From: Avena insularis
Taxonomy: Eukaryota; Streptophyta; Magnoliopsida; Poales; Poaceae
Direction of reading: 5' to 3'
DNA length: 64,000 bases
Assembly (NCBI GenBank): GCA_023614405.1
Contig: CM042689.1
Coordinates: forward strand, 333,350,305-333,414,304
The notes beneath the pieces are model-generated. The model had not been told where the DNA came from, made no database searches, and was given only the letters and a program-made list of their open reading frames with translations. Below, piece by piece: positions 12,501-23,992 of this stretch (the stretch's first letter is position 1; each line of letters opens with the position of its first letter). The position numbers and the translations under genes are program-made.

Positions 12501-13642
12501 GGAAGGTCGTCGGAGACAGAGGATCTTGGGGAAGAATTGGGGCGTCTGGGAGCGCGTTGAGAGGGGGCGACAGAGGGGAAATGGAGGGGAGACATGAGCG
12601 TTTAAGCCTGCGTGATCAAAGCGGGTAACGGTGGTCGCGTTAAGGCGAATTAAGGCTGCGAAATCATCGGCAGGAACGGTGTCGAGGGAGGGAGAAGAGG
12701 TCGCGCGGGGTGTGGACGATGAACAGGGGAGAGTGGGGTCTACCTGGCAGTGAGAAAAGAAATGAGGGGAGGGTCCATCAGTCGGTCTCTCTACGGGTTT
12801 GCGTTTAGGTAGAAAAACGTTTCGCGCGATAGGGAGTGCTGGGCTGGTTCTGGGCCTTGCTGGGCTGGTCCAGTCTCTATATTTTTTTCTGTCTGTTGGT
12901 TTTTCTTTTTCTATAACTATTTCCTGTTTTGAAATTCAAACAACCAAACATCAACCAAATCAATTCAAACAACACCAAAACTTTGTAATTTTGTAATTAG
13001 TTCTGTTCAGTAACATGAACCAAAAACCAAAATCAAAATAATAAATTTAATAATAGGGTCCATTATTAATTAAATAAATGGACCATTGTTATTATTCAAA
13101 TAGGATTTGATTTTATTAATAAATTCTCTATTTGAAATCTAAATATTTTCAAAACCATATCAGTAGGTTTTTATTTGAAAATACAAAATATTTGGAAAAC
13201 TTATTTCAAATGAAACAAGTTCTGAGGTTTTGGTGAATAGTAAAAACCTTTATTAATAAAACCTGGATATTTAATCCTTATTGATTTTATTAAATAAACC
13301 TTTACTATTTTTTTTATCAAAACAAAATGTTTTATTTCCAAAGCTTGGTTAAGTCTTAATTTGGCTTTGTGAAATGATTTCTTATTTTTTAAAAACCTTC
13401 CTTTTCTTTTGGAAACTAAATCCTTTTATCTAAATGATTCAAATTAGTAATTCCAAAATATTTTATTTTCCTCTATTTAAATGTTTATCTTTTCAAATCT
13501 CTTTAGGAATTTATTTGATCCAAATTGGTTTGAAGTTCCAATTGAATTCAAAAAGTTTCTTTTGGCTCTGACAATCAAACAAAGTTTTATTTTATTCATT
13601 TATTTTCACATTACAAGATTTGGAAAATCTTGGGATGTGACA
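9579..13642 (-). repeat. 3' LTR of element E
   Basis: TGTAGAGGG...GATGTGACA on the plus strand. On the minus strand it opens with a 33-nt palindromic hairpin (13607-13639). An AT-rich part (12900-13640) is followed by a GC-rich stretch (about 11830-12780), then a long low-GC part with the CTAAGTACTTAG palindrome (10314-10325). Open frames in the GC-rich stretch, such as plus-strand 11894-12628, are not kept intact in the second copy and show no domain. Confidence 0.9.
12224..12324 (-). other. Putative intron within the LTR leader
   Basis: On the minus strand, CACAG then GTAGTTTCC begins a 101-nt stretch ending in GACCTGTAG before CGACGACTCCGACC. The second LTR has it at 18094-18194. The related LTR at 57345 has an equally long GTAAG...TATAG stretch at 58654-58754, followed by a matching exon-like sequence. 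Splicing is inferred only. Confidence 0.4.
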
Positions 13643-13679
13643 GGCTACCACCCTTAAAATAAATCTCGTACCGAGATTT
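13643..13679 (-). other. Polypurine tract and preceding stem-loop of element E
   Basis: On the minus strand an AAATCTCG / CGAGATTT stem with a 3-nt loop (13661-13679) is followed by TTAAGGGTGGTAG next to the LTR. The same arrangement is seen in element A (46504-46538) and element B (56801-56832). Confidence 0.7.
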
Positions 13680-13799
13680 GGGAAGGTTAGGGTTACAAGC
13701 AGTCTCAAAACAACTAGGGTACTACCACCCTTAAAAAATTTTCAAACAAAATTTACATATTGTCCTTCTTGGGATCCTAGGAAAACTTTCTCTAAGCAA

Positions 13800-14681
13800 A
13801 CAGTTGCATATGTGTCCTTAGTTTTCATGCTTGACTCATGGGCCAAGGTTGAGTTTCTCCATAGGCTTGGTGATCTTGTTCTTCATCTTTTCGGGACAGT
13901 TGCTTGCATAATGTCCTGGGTTTTTGCAATTGAAACAATGGATGTCTTGGAGTTCTTTACGTGGCTCTTGTGGACAAGTTGCTACATAGTGGCCTAATTC
14001 TTTGCAGTTGTTGCACACCACTTGGCCAATCTCTTTATTCTTCTTGTTTTCTGGGCATCCACTGGAGTAGTGTCCCATTTCCTTACATTTACGGCATTGC
14101 ACAAGGCTCATGTCCTGCTTTTGTTTCTTGGGTTTCTTTAGTCCTTTGAATTGGGTTGTCTTGTTTGGAGGTATAAGTGGTCCTTTTACTTTATTGGTAG
14201 ACTTGGATCCTTCTTGTTTCCTTTGTTCCACCATGGAGTAGATGGGGCATTTGATAGGTGTATGATTGTTTCCTTCACATAGGTAACAAGTAGCTTGAGA
14301 AGTGGGACACTATCCAACAGGATGTTCCTCTTCACAATTGGGGCATTGATCTTCATGCTCCTTGGAAGTATGATCCTTGTCTCCACAAATAATGCAAGCT
14401 GGGGCTCCATCTAGAATAACATTCTTGTCATCCTTGTTGTCATAAACTCTGTTAGGATAGTTTTCTTCTATGCTGATCATTTGATTAGTCACCTTAAGCA
14501 TCAGTTGGGTTTGTTCCTCCAAAAACTTTTGTAGTGCTGGATCTTTATCACTAGTGTTGGCTATGAACTGAGCTGTCAGTTGGTTTAACTGGTGTTGAGT
14601 TGCTATGAGCTCTTTCATGCTGTCCTCTTGGTTGGTGTTGGTGTCATCAATCTTGATGTTGGAGTCTCTTGGAGTAGTCAT
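13800..14681 (-). pseudogene. Multi-zinc-knuckle Gag-like protein of element E
   Basis: ATG at 14681 opens MTTPRDSNIK. The N-terminal part (about 100 residues) is polar, glutamine-rich and shows no capsid domain I recognise. Then come CIICGDKDHTSKEH, CYLCEGNNHTPIKC, CRKCKEMGHYSSGC, CNNCKELGHYVATC and CFNCKNPGHYASNC: four canonical C-x2-C-x4-H-x4-C knuckles and one variant. TAG at 14310-14312 lies where element A has CAA for Gln, consistent with a CAG-to-TAG change. The frame ends at 13836, but sequence further left is recognisable as the last knuckle of element A, destroyed by a TGA and a TAA. Knuckles bind nucleic acid, so a nucleocapsid-like packaging role is inferred. Confidence 0.82.
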
Positions 14682-15446
14682 CTGTTTGGGTTGAGGGGAG
14701 AATTAGTATAGGCAAAAGGTTTTTCTAAGGAATGAATTCCAATCACACATATCACAATTCACACAAGCAATGTGCATGCAATCACAAACCAAACATTTCA
14801 CTCAAACAACAATGCCCAAGCACACACTTAGGTAACAAAGTATTTTTGTTACACCACATGAGTTGGTGGGTTTGACTTAACTAAAATATGGTGGTCCATC
14901 TATATGGTTCACTTGTGATCTTTCCATCCTTCTCGGTTGCTTCTTCTTACATGAGATCATGGTTCTTTGGGAAAAATTCTTGGTTATCTTTACTTCTAGT
15001 GAAATGAGCTCCTTCTAACTTTTGCATTCTCTCAGTCTCTAAGTTTTGAGCAAGATTTCCTTGTCTCACATGTAGTCCTTAGTGGTGTCCAAGTTGGAAG
15101 TCCTTGGTGATCATGCTGAAGATGTTGAAGTCATTAGAGTTGAAGAAGTTGAAGTCATTAGAGTTGAAGATGTTTAAGTCATTAGAGTTGAAGATGTTGA
15201 AGTCATTAGAGTTGAAGATGTTGAAGTCATTAGAGTTGAAGAAGTCCTTTGCACATGGTGAAGTCTTTGGCCATGGGGTAGGTTTTATCCATCAAATTTG
15301 AAATAGAAGAGATGTAGAGTCAAAACCAAAATGGTTGAGGAAAGAGTTTACAAGATTGTTTGTAAATAAGTTTTGGAACAAATATAACTCCTATTTTTCT
15401 AAGGGGTTTTGTCCAATCCTAGGGTTACAATCCTACAGGCAACCTG
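14682..15446 (-). other. Leader of element E between primer site and gag
   Basis: AT-rich and without a coding signal, apart from the 24-bp tandem array at 15121-15240. It corresponds to 44728-45355 of element A. Confidence 0.6.
15121..15240. repeat. 24-bp tandem repeat, five units
   Basis: Five exact-length 24-bp units of the form GATGTTGAAGTCATTAGAG plus TTGAA, differing at one or two bases. They lie in the leader of element E and have no repeated counterpart in element A. Confidence 0.92.
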
Positions 15447-15458
15447 GCTCTGATACCA
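15447..15458 (-). other. Initiator-Met-type primer-binding site of element E
   Basis: The minus strand reads TGGTATCAGAGC two bases inside the LTR. This is the standard complement of the 3' end of plant initiator-Met tRNA. Confidence 0.88.
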
Positions 15459-15460
15459 TC

Positions 15461-18400
15461 TGTAGAGGGAGTGGCCCAACCTTTAAATAACATAAGGTGG
15501 TGTCCCCTGTGTTTACAATGCTAGTCCCTGGATCAATAGCTAGCATCCACAGTTTAGATGTAATATCAAGAAATAAAGGTCATAAAATAACTTTATAACC
15601 AGGAATAACATAATTTTATTACATCATACATAGCTCATTTGGCTATTACATTACATTGCAGCGGAATAACTATAGTCACGGGGTCCTTCATCTTCATAGT
15701 GCCACAGGCAAATGCTGGTTGTAGACTTTGTAATCCTAATCAATTAATCTTCACTAAAATCAATCAAACCTGCAACATTACAAGTTACAGCCACAAGGGG
15801 TCAATACATTTGAATTGTATTGGCAAGTTTCACTACTTTGTTGAATATGAGTGGATCCTATTATTACATGCATATTTGGCTAAGTAGAGTTTTAGGCTCA
15901 TTTGCTTAAAGCAATAATTTATCCTATCTTTTCAAAATGGTTTTGGTCCTTTGTCAAATCCCTTTTTCCAAGTCCCTTGAACTCCTTGGTAGACACTCAA
16001 GTGTTCAAGTTCTTGTCATAATCCCTTGAGCTCCTTGGTAACCCCAAGTGCATCAAGTTTTATAAAATCTCATGAGTTCCTTGGTAATCCCAAGTGCATC
16101 AAGTCCTTAAAAGTTTTCTTTTAGAAATTAGAATGTCGAGATCTCCCATAGTTCAAACTTTAGTTGCTCAGTATTGTCCATAACCGGGGACACGGCTAAG
16201 TACTTAGATTTTATTATCTTCTGCAGAAGGAGTACACTTTACCCACATGTCACAACCCCATCCTTTTGCCACCAGTGGCCTACTGGATTAGTGCTCACCA
16301 AGATGGAGTACTGGCAGATTGAGAATGTGACGAAGTCTTTCCAAAGGGTCCTCCCATACACCATTGCTAGCTTGCCTTCAGCACCCATGTAGGATTCCAG
16401 GTCCCCATATCCAGTTAATCAAGATTGCATGGGTCTTCCCATTGTAGTTGACTAAGCGAGCCATAATAGCATGTGGTTGCACACGAAAGCCACAATTGGA
16501 GAAACATGTTCAATCTCTAAGTTTCCTAGGTGGTTTTCTTTTGGAGCACAACACAAAGTGATTCCCATAGACATGGTTCCTTTTGTTGCCACCTTCTCCA
16601 AAACTTAAAGTATCCTCCACCTAGGTGGTTCATTGAGTCCTTGTTTTATTATGTAAAACACAAGTCCTTTTCTCAACCTTTGTAAAATCTCAACATGTAT
16701 CTCTCTTCAAAATATAGCATGGCTAAGCATGTATCAACTACATTGTTTTCTCTAAGGAAGGTATAAGGTATCCTATTAGGATTTAGCATAGCATAAGTAT
16801 AAAATTTGTTTTCATGCATGTTTCAAAATCCACTAAGTATAATGAAAATAGTAGGACTTTTAGATGATAGTGTAACTTGCCTTTTTGGTAGGGAATGATG
16901 GTTAACTCCTTGATCTTGCTAGTCTCACACTTTTCTAATTTCACTACAATCAATCAAGCAAGCATAGTATCAAGTAGCATTCTAAACCAATAATCATTCA
17001 ACAATTCACACACACAAAACAATGGGATCTCAGTCATGCATGTAAGTATGCAAGTGATGGTCCTATTTGCAAAGATGATCTTGACTAGGATTCTAAACTT
17101 TGTAAGTTCCAAATTGGTCATTTTTCCAAAGTGGCAAAGTCATTTGCAAAAAGGGTATTGTCCAAAATCCATTTTTAAATCCAATCCTCATTTTATGTAG
17201 TGGAAAATATTTTTATCAAAGTAACAACTTTAAGTTGTTCACCAAATGAGTTGCTATAACTTGGTGTTTTGGGTTAGTAGGTTTGTTTCAAATCATTTTC
17301 CCAAAGTTTTTACTCCAAAAACATTTTTAAAATAAAACCATTATTTTCATTTGGCTAGAAATGGCTAAGTCAAATAATCCATCTTAAATTTTACCAAATC
17401 CATTTCCAAGACCATGGGTTGGTTCCTAGGGTCAGTAAGTTCACATCAAAACAATTTGCAAAGGTTTTAACCTTATAAACATTTTTGAATCATTTTTCTA
17501 CTCTAAATAAGCACACAAATGTTTCTGCAAAAACAAACACTTTAATGGATACTATTTGCTAAACTAAGGGCATGGTTGTCTAGGGCTTGTTCCACTGATT
17601 CCAACGGTATCAAATTTGTAAATTTTGGACGTGTGGATCGAAAGTTACAAAGGTTTGAAATTGCAACTTAAATCTGATTTCCAAATTCTGTTTTAAACAG
17701 ACACGCGACCTGTGGCTAATTAATTGGACGGTACCGGTTCGGCCGGATCGGCAACACGGTGCGTTGGATCAAATCAAATCGTGCGGTCCAGAGAACGTAC
17801 CCCTTCGCGGCTTAAGTGATCTATCGCAAGCGTCGGATCGAGATCCTACGGTGCTAGCGTGTTTGACCATATGCGAGTGGCGCCGGCGGTGGCTAGCGGC
17901 GGCGACGGTCAGACAGTGGCGGCGCTGGTGAAATAGGAAGCAAGAGAGGGAGGGAGTAGGCTCACCAGATTCGCAGGAGGCTGGGGAAGCTCGTCGTGTG
18001 GTCGACGGGGCAAGGGGCGCTCTGGTACAGCTGCGATTGCTCGCCGGAGTAGAGAACAACGTCGGGTGATCCTGGTCGTGGTCGGAGTCGTCGCTACAGG
18101 TCACGAGAAGAACAACCGAGGGTATGGTTAGACGCAGGAGATCATGGAGATGCTGTGTGCGTGAACGAGAAGAAGAGGGGCGGCCGGAAACTACCTGTGG
18201 GGTTCGTCGGAGTTGGAGCGGACGGCGGCATCGTTCAGAGCTTGTTGCAGACGTTGCTCTGGGGCGCCCACGGTGGAATGAAGAGCACAGGGAGATGTGT
18301 CTGGGAGTGGAGAATCTGCTAGCGTGCTCAGGGAGGCAAGGGGCGGCGAAGCTCGGCTGGATTTCGACGAGGAAGGTCGTCGGAGACAGAGGAGCTTGGA

Positions 18401-19511
18401 GAAGAATTGGGGCGTCTGGGAGCGCGTTGAGAGGGGGCGACAGAGGGGAAATGGAGGGGAGACATGAGCGTTTAAGCCTGCGTGATCAAAGCGGGTAACG
18501 GTGGTCGCGTTAAGGCGAATTAAGGCTGCGAAATCATCGGCAGGAACGGTGTCGAGGGAGGGAGAAGAGGTCACGCGAGGTGTGGACGATGAACAGGGGA
18601 GAGTGGGGTCTACCTGGCAGTGAGAAAAGAAATGAGGGGAGGGTCCATCAGTCGGTCTCTCTGCGGGTTTGCGTTTAGGTAGAAAAACGTTTCGCGCGAT
18701 AGGGAGTGCTGGGCTGGTTCTGGGCCTTGCTAGGCTGGTCCAGTCTCTATATTTTTTTCTGTCTGTTGGTTTTTCTTTTTCTATAACTATTTCCTGTTTT
18801 GAAATTCAAACAACCAAACATCAACCAAATCAATTCAAACAACACCAAAACTTTGTAATTTTGTAATTAGTTCTGTTCGGTAACATGAACCAAAAACCAA
18901 AATCAAAATAATAAATTTAATAATAGGGTCCATTATTAATTAAATAAATGGACCATTGTTATTATTCAAATAGGGTTTGATTTTATTAATAAATTCTCTA
19001 TTTGAAATCTAAATATTTTCAAAACCATATCAGTAGGTTTTTATTTGAAAATACAAAATATTTGGAAAACTTATTTCAAATGAAACAAGTTCGGAGGTTT
19101 TGGAGAATAGTAAAAACCTTTATTAATAAAACCTGGATATTAAATCCTTATTGATTTTATTAAATAAACCTTTACTATTTTTTTATCAAAACAAAATGTT
19201 TTATTTCCAAAGCTTGGTTAAGTCTTAATTTGGCTTTGTGAAATGATTTCTTATTTTTTAAAAACCTTCCTTTTCTTTTGGAAACTAAATCCTTTTATCT
19301 AAATGATTCAAATTAGTAATTCCAAAATATTTTATTTTCCTCTATTTAAATGTTTATCTTTTCAAATCTCTTTAGGAATTTATTTGATCCAAATTGGTTT
19401 GAAGTTCCAATTGAATTCAAAAAGTTTCTTTTGGCTCTAACAATCAAACAAAGTTTTATTTTATTCATTTATTTTCACATTACAAGATTTGGAAAATCTT
19501 GGGATGTGACA
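15461..19511 (-). repeat. 5' LTR of element E
   Basis: 4051 bp, near-identical to 9579-13642 by eye apart from scattered substitutions and small indels. It starts on the minus strand with the 33-nt hairpin (19476-19508) and carries the CTAAGTACTTAG palindrome at 16196-16207. Confidence 0.92.
18094..18194 (-). other. Putative LTR leader intron, second copy
   Basis: The same GTAG...GTAG boundaries and 101-nt length as 12224-12324. Retention in this copy only shows that the LTRs are still alike; the useful comparison is with 58654-58754. Confidence 0.4.
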
Positions 19512-19516
19512 CCTGC

Positions 19517-20597
19517 AGACATGCTAGGAGTTCCCAGGGAATTCGCCGAGCACGCACTCAATGTCTTTCCAAACACCAAGCCAGCCAAGCAGTCCATCCG
19601 AAGCTATCGAGCAAGCCAAGGAAATCAACAGATTACTCGCAGCAGACTTCATCCGGGAAATCAAGGAAAGCGAGTGGCTGGCAAACACGGTGATGGTCCC
19701 AAAGAAGGACACGGACATCCTGCGGATGTGCGTAGACTTCACGTCACTAAACAAACACTGCCCAAAGGACCACTTCCCTCTTCCTCGGATCAATCAGATC
19801 ATCGATTCGACTGCAGGTTGCGAGAAACTCTCCTTCCTCGACGCCTACTCAGGCTATAACCAGATTCGACTCAAGGTCGAAGATCAAGAGAAAACGACGT
19901 TCATCACACCGTTCGGAGTATACTGCTACAACACAATGCCCTTCGGGCTAAAGAACACGGGTGCCACGTACCAGCGATGCATGCAGGCCTGCCTCAAGGA
20001 CCAGATCGGTCGCAACGTCCAAGTCTATTTCGACGACATAGTAATAAAAACCAAGGAGGCAAGGACACTTATCGACGATCTCCGAGACGTTCGACAACCT
20101 TGATCGCCATGGATCAAGCTCAATCCGGAAAAGTGCGCCTTTGGCGTCCCTCGGCCATTGCTCGGATACTTCATCTCTCAACGAGGATTGAGGCGAAAAG
20201 AAAATCAGAGCCATCATGGCAATGGAGAAACCGAAAACCTCAAGGCGTCCAAAGAGCTCGCAGTCGAGTAGCGGCATTAGCGTGTTCATCACCGTATGGG
20301 CGAGAAGGCCCTACCATTCTACCAGTGCGCCAAGGCGAGACAAGTTCAGTGGACACGGAAATAACGACGCATTCGAAGCCTCAGCGGCTCTCTCCACCTC
20401 GCCCATCTTGGTCACGCCAAAGGAGTATAACCCCGCCATTGTACATAGCAGCCACACACCAGTGGTAAGCACTGCACTGCGTGGTCGAACGACGAAGAAG
20501 GCAAGACCCATGGGGTCCAGCGCCAATTTACTACCTCAACAGGTAATCGACACCAACAAAACAGCGGTACCCGCACTACCAGAAGCTAGCCTACGGC
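19517..20597 (+). pseudogene. Reverse transcriptase of the Tat-lineage gypsy
   Basis: The reading begins DMLGVPREFAEHALNVFPNT, directly completing WCPA at 9578. It moves frame near 19598 and continues as INRLLAADFIREI, EWLANTVMVPKK, CVDFTSLNKHCPKDHFPLPRI, FLDAYSGYNQI and TMPFGLKNTGATYQRCM, all standard gypsy RT blocks. The polymerase box is VYFDDIVIKT near 20025-20055, with both aspartates present. A stop at 20101-20103 ends the frame. KLNPEKCAFGV and LGYFISQRG follow in another frame, and the tail to 20597 is scrambled. At least two frameshifts make it non-functional. Confidence 0.82.
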
Positions 20598-22658
20598 GTG
20601 TTCATGACGGCTCGACGGTTGAGCCACTACTTCCAGGAGCATCAGGTGATGGTCGTCAACGAGGCACCTCTGAACAGCATCCTGAATAACCCAGAGGCCA
20701 CAGGACGCGTGGCCCTGTGGGGCATCGAACTATCGCCCTTAGACATCGTCTACGAGAAGCGACACGCAATCAAATCTCAAGTCCTTCCGGACTTCCTGGT
20801 GCACTGGATGGAGCTGCAGCTGCCAGACACCCCAGACACGTCGCAGTCCTGGACAATGCATTTCGACGGCTCCAAACGCGAAGCCGGAGCAGGGGCAGGA
20901 GTCATACTGACCTCCCCGCAAGGTGACAAGATGAAATACGTTCTTCGGATGAAGTTCAGAGCCTCCAACAACGAAGCCGAATACGAAGCCCTCATCCATG
21001 GCATGAGGATGGCAAAGATATGCGGCGCAACGCGCCTGGTCATCTATGGTGACTCCAACCTCGTCGTACAGCAGACGATGAATGAGTGTGACGCACACGC
21101 CAAAAACATGATCGCGTACCGCGCGCTCTACAACGCACTCGAAGGAGAATTCGACGGCTGCGAGCTTCGACACGTTGGAAGAGAAAGCAACGAGGAAGCC
21201 GATAGACTCGCCAACATCGGCTCCACTTGCGCAAAGGTGCCACCAGGTGTGTTCCTCGAACAGATCTGCGTGCCATCCATCAAGCGAAAATTCCCCAAGG
21301 GATCACCCGAAGAAGCAGAACACTCGGGGGCTACGCTACCCGAAGGCCACGAAGGACCAGAAAAGCTGGATACCGAAGTGGTCATGGTCAACCTAATGCA
21401 GGTCATGGCAGTCAAAGAAACTTGGACGCGACCATACCTCCAGTTCCTGATAAACGGAGAACTACCTGACAGCCCGACAGATGCCCGGCGCATATCTCGT
21501 CGGTCAAAAGCCTTCACCATCATCAACGGCGAACTGTATAAACGCAGCATTACGGGTGTGATACAACGGTGCGTCACCATCGATGATGGCAAGGCCATAC
21601 TCCAAGACATCCATGAGGGCATCTGCGGCCACCACGCCGGCAGCCGCTCCCTTGTCGCCAAAGCTCTACGAGCAGGATTCTACTGGCCAACGGCCATGAG
21701 CGACGCAAAGGACATCGTCCGAAGATGCAACGGGTGTCAATGGTTCGCCGACAAACCGCACGCACCTGGGTCCGAACTTAGACCCATACCTATAGCTTGG
21801 CCTTTTGCTCAATGGGGCCTCGACATGATTGGCAAACTGCCAAAGTCCTCGAAAGGGGGACACGTCTTCCTCCTGGTCGCAGTCGACAAATTCACCAAGT
21901 GGATCGAGGCCATGCCAGTCACCAATCAGAAGGGCAAAACCGCCGTCAAATTCTTCGAATCCATTGTCTACAGGTTCGGCGTGCCGCACAGCATCATCAC
22001 CGACAACGGATCGAACTTCATCTCCGAAGAATTCCAGGACTTCTGCGAAGGCCTCGGGATCAACATCACGTATGCCTCAGTGGCACACCCGCAAACAAAC
22101 GGGCAAGTGGAAAAGGCCAACGGTCTAATTGGCGCCGGCATCAAGAAGCGCCTCATGAGCTCACTCAAGCACAAAGCTGGAAACTGGACGAAGGAGCTAC
22201 CGTCTGTCCTGTGGAGCTTACGGACCACGCCAAACAGCTCCACCGGCTACACACCGTTCTTCATGGTGCACGGAGCCGAGGCCGTGCTACCAGCCGAAGT
22301 ACGCCACCAGGCTCCACGAATCGTCGCTTACAGCGAAGCCGAATCCACGGCTGCACTCGAAGATGCCGTCGACACACTCGACGAAGCACGAGATATAGCA
22401 GCAGCTCGATCAGCGGTGTACCAGCAGAGTCTCCGCAACTACCACAGCCGCCGGCTGCGCCCAAGGTCCTTCGTCGAAGGAGACCTCGTCTTGCGACTCA
22501 AGAAAAAGCGACCGAATAAACTCGAGTCACCATGGGAAGGACCCTATGTCATCACCGAAGTCATCCCAGGTGGCGCCTATCGCCTCAAGCACGTGGAGTC
22601 TGGAGTCGCATACTCCAACCCATGGAACATCTCGCACCTGCGACGATTCTACCCGTAG
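20598..22658 (+). CDS. RNase H-integrase part of gypsy polyprotein (open, 686 aa)
   Basis: Degrades the RNA of the RNA-DNA hybrid and inserts the DNA copy. Residues 1-20 (SHYFQEHQVMVV) are the end of the RT connection, so the ATG is not a true start. RNase H spans about 85-212, with acidic residues D90 (HFDGS), E128 (NNEAEYEAL), D152 (GDSNLVV) and D202 (NEEADRLA). Integrase has an HHCC zinc site (histidines at 339-346, C377 and C380) and a core with D409 (GLDMIG), D469 (TDNGSNF) and E505 (GQVEKAN). The C-terminal part (GDLVLRL, then WEGPYVITEV) ends at 686. All catalytic residues I can place are intact, but without an upstream gag and RT it cannot act alone. No chromodomain is seen. Confidence 0.88.
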   Translation: MFMTARRLSHYFQEHQVMVVNEAPLNSILNNPEATGRVALWGIELSPLDIVYEKRHAIKSQVLPDFLVHWMELQLPDTPDTSQSWTMHFDGSKREAGAGAGVILTSPQGDKMKYVLRMKFRASNNEAEYEALIHGMRMAKICGATRLVIYGDSNLVVQQTMNECDAHAKNMIAYRALYNALEGEFDGCELRHVGRESNEEADRLANIGSTCAKVPPGVFLEQICVPSIKRKFPKGSPEEAEHSGATLPEGHEGPEKLDTEVVMVNLMQVMAVKETWTRPYLQFLINGELPDSPTDARRISRRSKAFTIINGELYKRSITGVIQRCVTIDDGKAILQDIHEGICGHHAGSRSLVAKALRAGFYWPTAMSDAKDIVRRCNGCQWFADKPHAPGSELRPIPIAWPFAQWGLDMIGKLPKSSKGGHVFLLVAVDKFTKWIEAMPVTNQKGKTAVKFFESIVYRFGVPHSIITDNGSNFISEEFQDFCEGLGINITYASVAHPQTNGQVEKANGLIGAGIKKRLMSSLKHKAGNWTKELPSVLWSLRTTPNSSTGYTPFFMVHGAEAVLPAEVRHQAPRIVAYSEAESTAALEDAVDTLDEARDIAAARSAVYQQSLRNYHSRRLRPRSFVEGDLVLRLKKKRPNKLESPWEGPYVITEVIPGGAYRLKHVESGVAYSNPWNISHLRRFYP

Positions 22659-23018
22659 CAACCTACCCCCTTTTACTTTCAATAAGGCTTACAGCCAAGG
22701 CTACTCAGCCGAACCATGTACTTCCTCCATTACAATATAAATAAAGCTAAGTGTCTCGCCCCCAACCTTCGGTTGACTATTTTTCTGCAACTTTATTACA
22801 TGCTACAAACGCACTCGGGGGCTCCCCCCACCTCACGATTTCATCGACTGAGGACCAAACGTGTACACCTGAGTAGCTGACCACGTCAGGCAAACGAAAA
22901 GGACACGTACTCAATCAAAGCACTGCGTGCTCACAAAAAAGCAAACCTTTACAACAAAGGGCACAAAACGCCCAGCCGAAATATACAAATTTTACATCTC
23001 TCTGTCTATTTTCAGGTC
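22659..23018. other. Non-coding spacer after integrase
   Basis: No gene seen. It contains an ACTCGGGGGCTCC motif at 22813-22825 resembling the polypurine tract before the 3' LTR. Confidence 0.6.
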
Positions 23019-23830
23019 CTACCTATTCTGAAGAATAACCTGAGCACGCTGCTCAAACAAATCTACAATCTGTTCGGCATACTGCCTTACAGCCGCGTAA
23101 TGCGGACGCATGTTCCACTCGCCACCATCCGGTCGAAGAGGTGGCCCAGCTGCCACAGCAGCCAAATCTACGTCAGGGCGGTGCACCCTCACAAGAGACA
23201 AGGCAGCCTTTACTCCTGCGACGAGCTGCTGCCGCACCAGCTCCTTGACATTGCTGGCACTCCGAAACCTCGACAGAAGACCTGCAAGGGTCGTCGGCAC
23301 GGCATCCAAAGGAAACATGACGTGCAGCACCGAGGAAAGTGACGTCTGCACCTGGCGGAGCACCCGCGAAACTTGATGAACACGATCCTGCACCGTCGCC
23401 AGAACCAGGGCGCGATCGCGATCCATCCAGAAGAAGCCGCCGGCCTCCATGTCCTGTTGAGTCAAGCAGTTGACCCGAACAGCGACACGCTCTTTTTCTT
23501 CCCTCGGAGCAAGATTCGCACCTGCGACAACCGCACAAGACAAGAATAAGGCCAGCAGGCTCACCCGAAGAACTGAGCTACAACCCGAAACAAGGACCAA
23601 CTTACATTGCAGTTGCTCGGATAGCCGACCGAGCTCCGCCATCAAGTACTCCTCTCTGGCTGCACCACGATCCGCTTTGGACCTCCACACGTCGGCACGG
23701 CCACGCAACCCGGCGATTCCCTCTCCAAACCGCGCACGCGATCTCGAAGGAAAGCGAGCTGCGAGGAATCATCCAACGATGGTCGCACGGGCTTTACGGA
23801 TGAAGTGTCACTGGTCAAGACCAAGGAACC
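23019..23830 (-). pseudogene. Antisense coiled-coil gene module of the Tat-lineage gypsy
   Basis: Two exon-like pieces on the minus strand. The first, about 23830-23606, follows a CTATAG acceptor and reads SSVKPVRPSLDDSSQLAFLR, with a frame change before WRSKADRGAAREEYLMAELG. Then comes an 84-nt stretch with GTAAGT at the start and CGCAG at the end (23605-23522), and a second exon to the stop at 23019 (EEKERVAVRVNCLTQQDMEA through EQIVDLFEQRAQVILQNR). The protein is charged and helical, and I recognise no catalytic domain. It may be the C-terminal part of the antisense gene upstream (23993-26797) or a separate gene; 23831-23992 between them shows nothing. Confidence 0.6.
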
Positions 23831-23992
23831 TATAGCAGCAGAAAAAAGAAGGCACACAGACATTCAGCCAAGGATAGAGCACAACTCGGAGGAATTCATT
23901 AAATATATAAGGCCACTGCGTGGCACAAGGATGGTACTACAAAAGATATTTACAACAAAAGTAAACTACATACTACCCTACATCTACTATGC

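Larger units (their letters stand above)
9579..19511 (-). mobile_element. Element E: 4-kb-LTR, zinc-knuckle-only retrotransposon
   Basis: Bounded by CCTGC at 9574-9578 and 19512-19516, which restores the pol reading of the host gypsy. LTRs are 9579-13642 (4064 bp) and 15461-19511 (4051 bp), nearly identical. The interior is only 1818 bp. The orientation is minus: an initiator-Met-type primer site adjoins the right LTR and the purine tract adjoins the left LTR. The interior encodes one protein with a row of CCHC zinc knuckles and no protease, RT or integrase, so the element is non-autonomous. It is the same kind as element A (40173-47331), and its LTR matches that at 57345. Confidence 0.9.

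Noticed and set aside
11894..12628. 244-residue plus-strand open frame in the GC-rich LTR part
   Set aside because: Not intact in the twin LTR, antisense to the element, and no domain.
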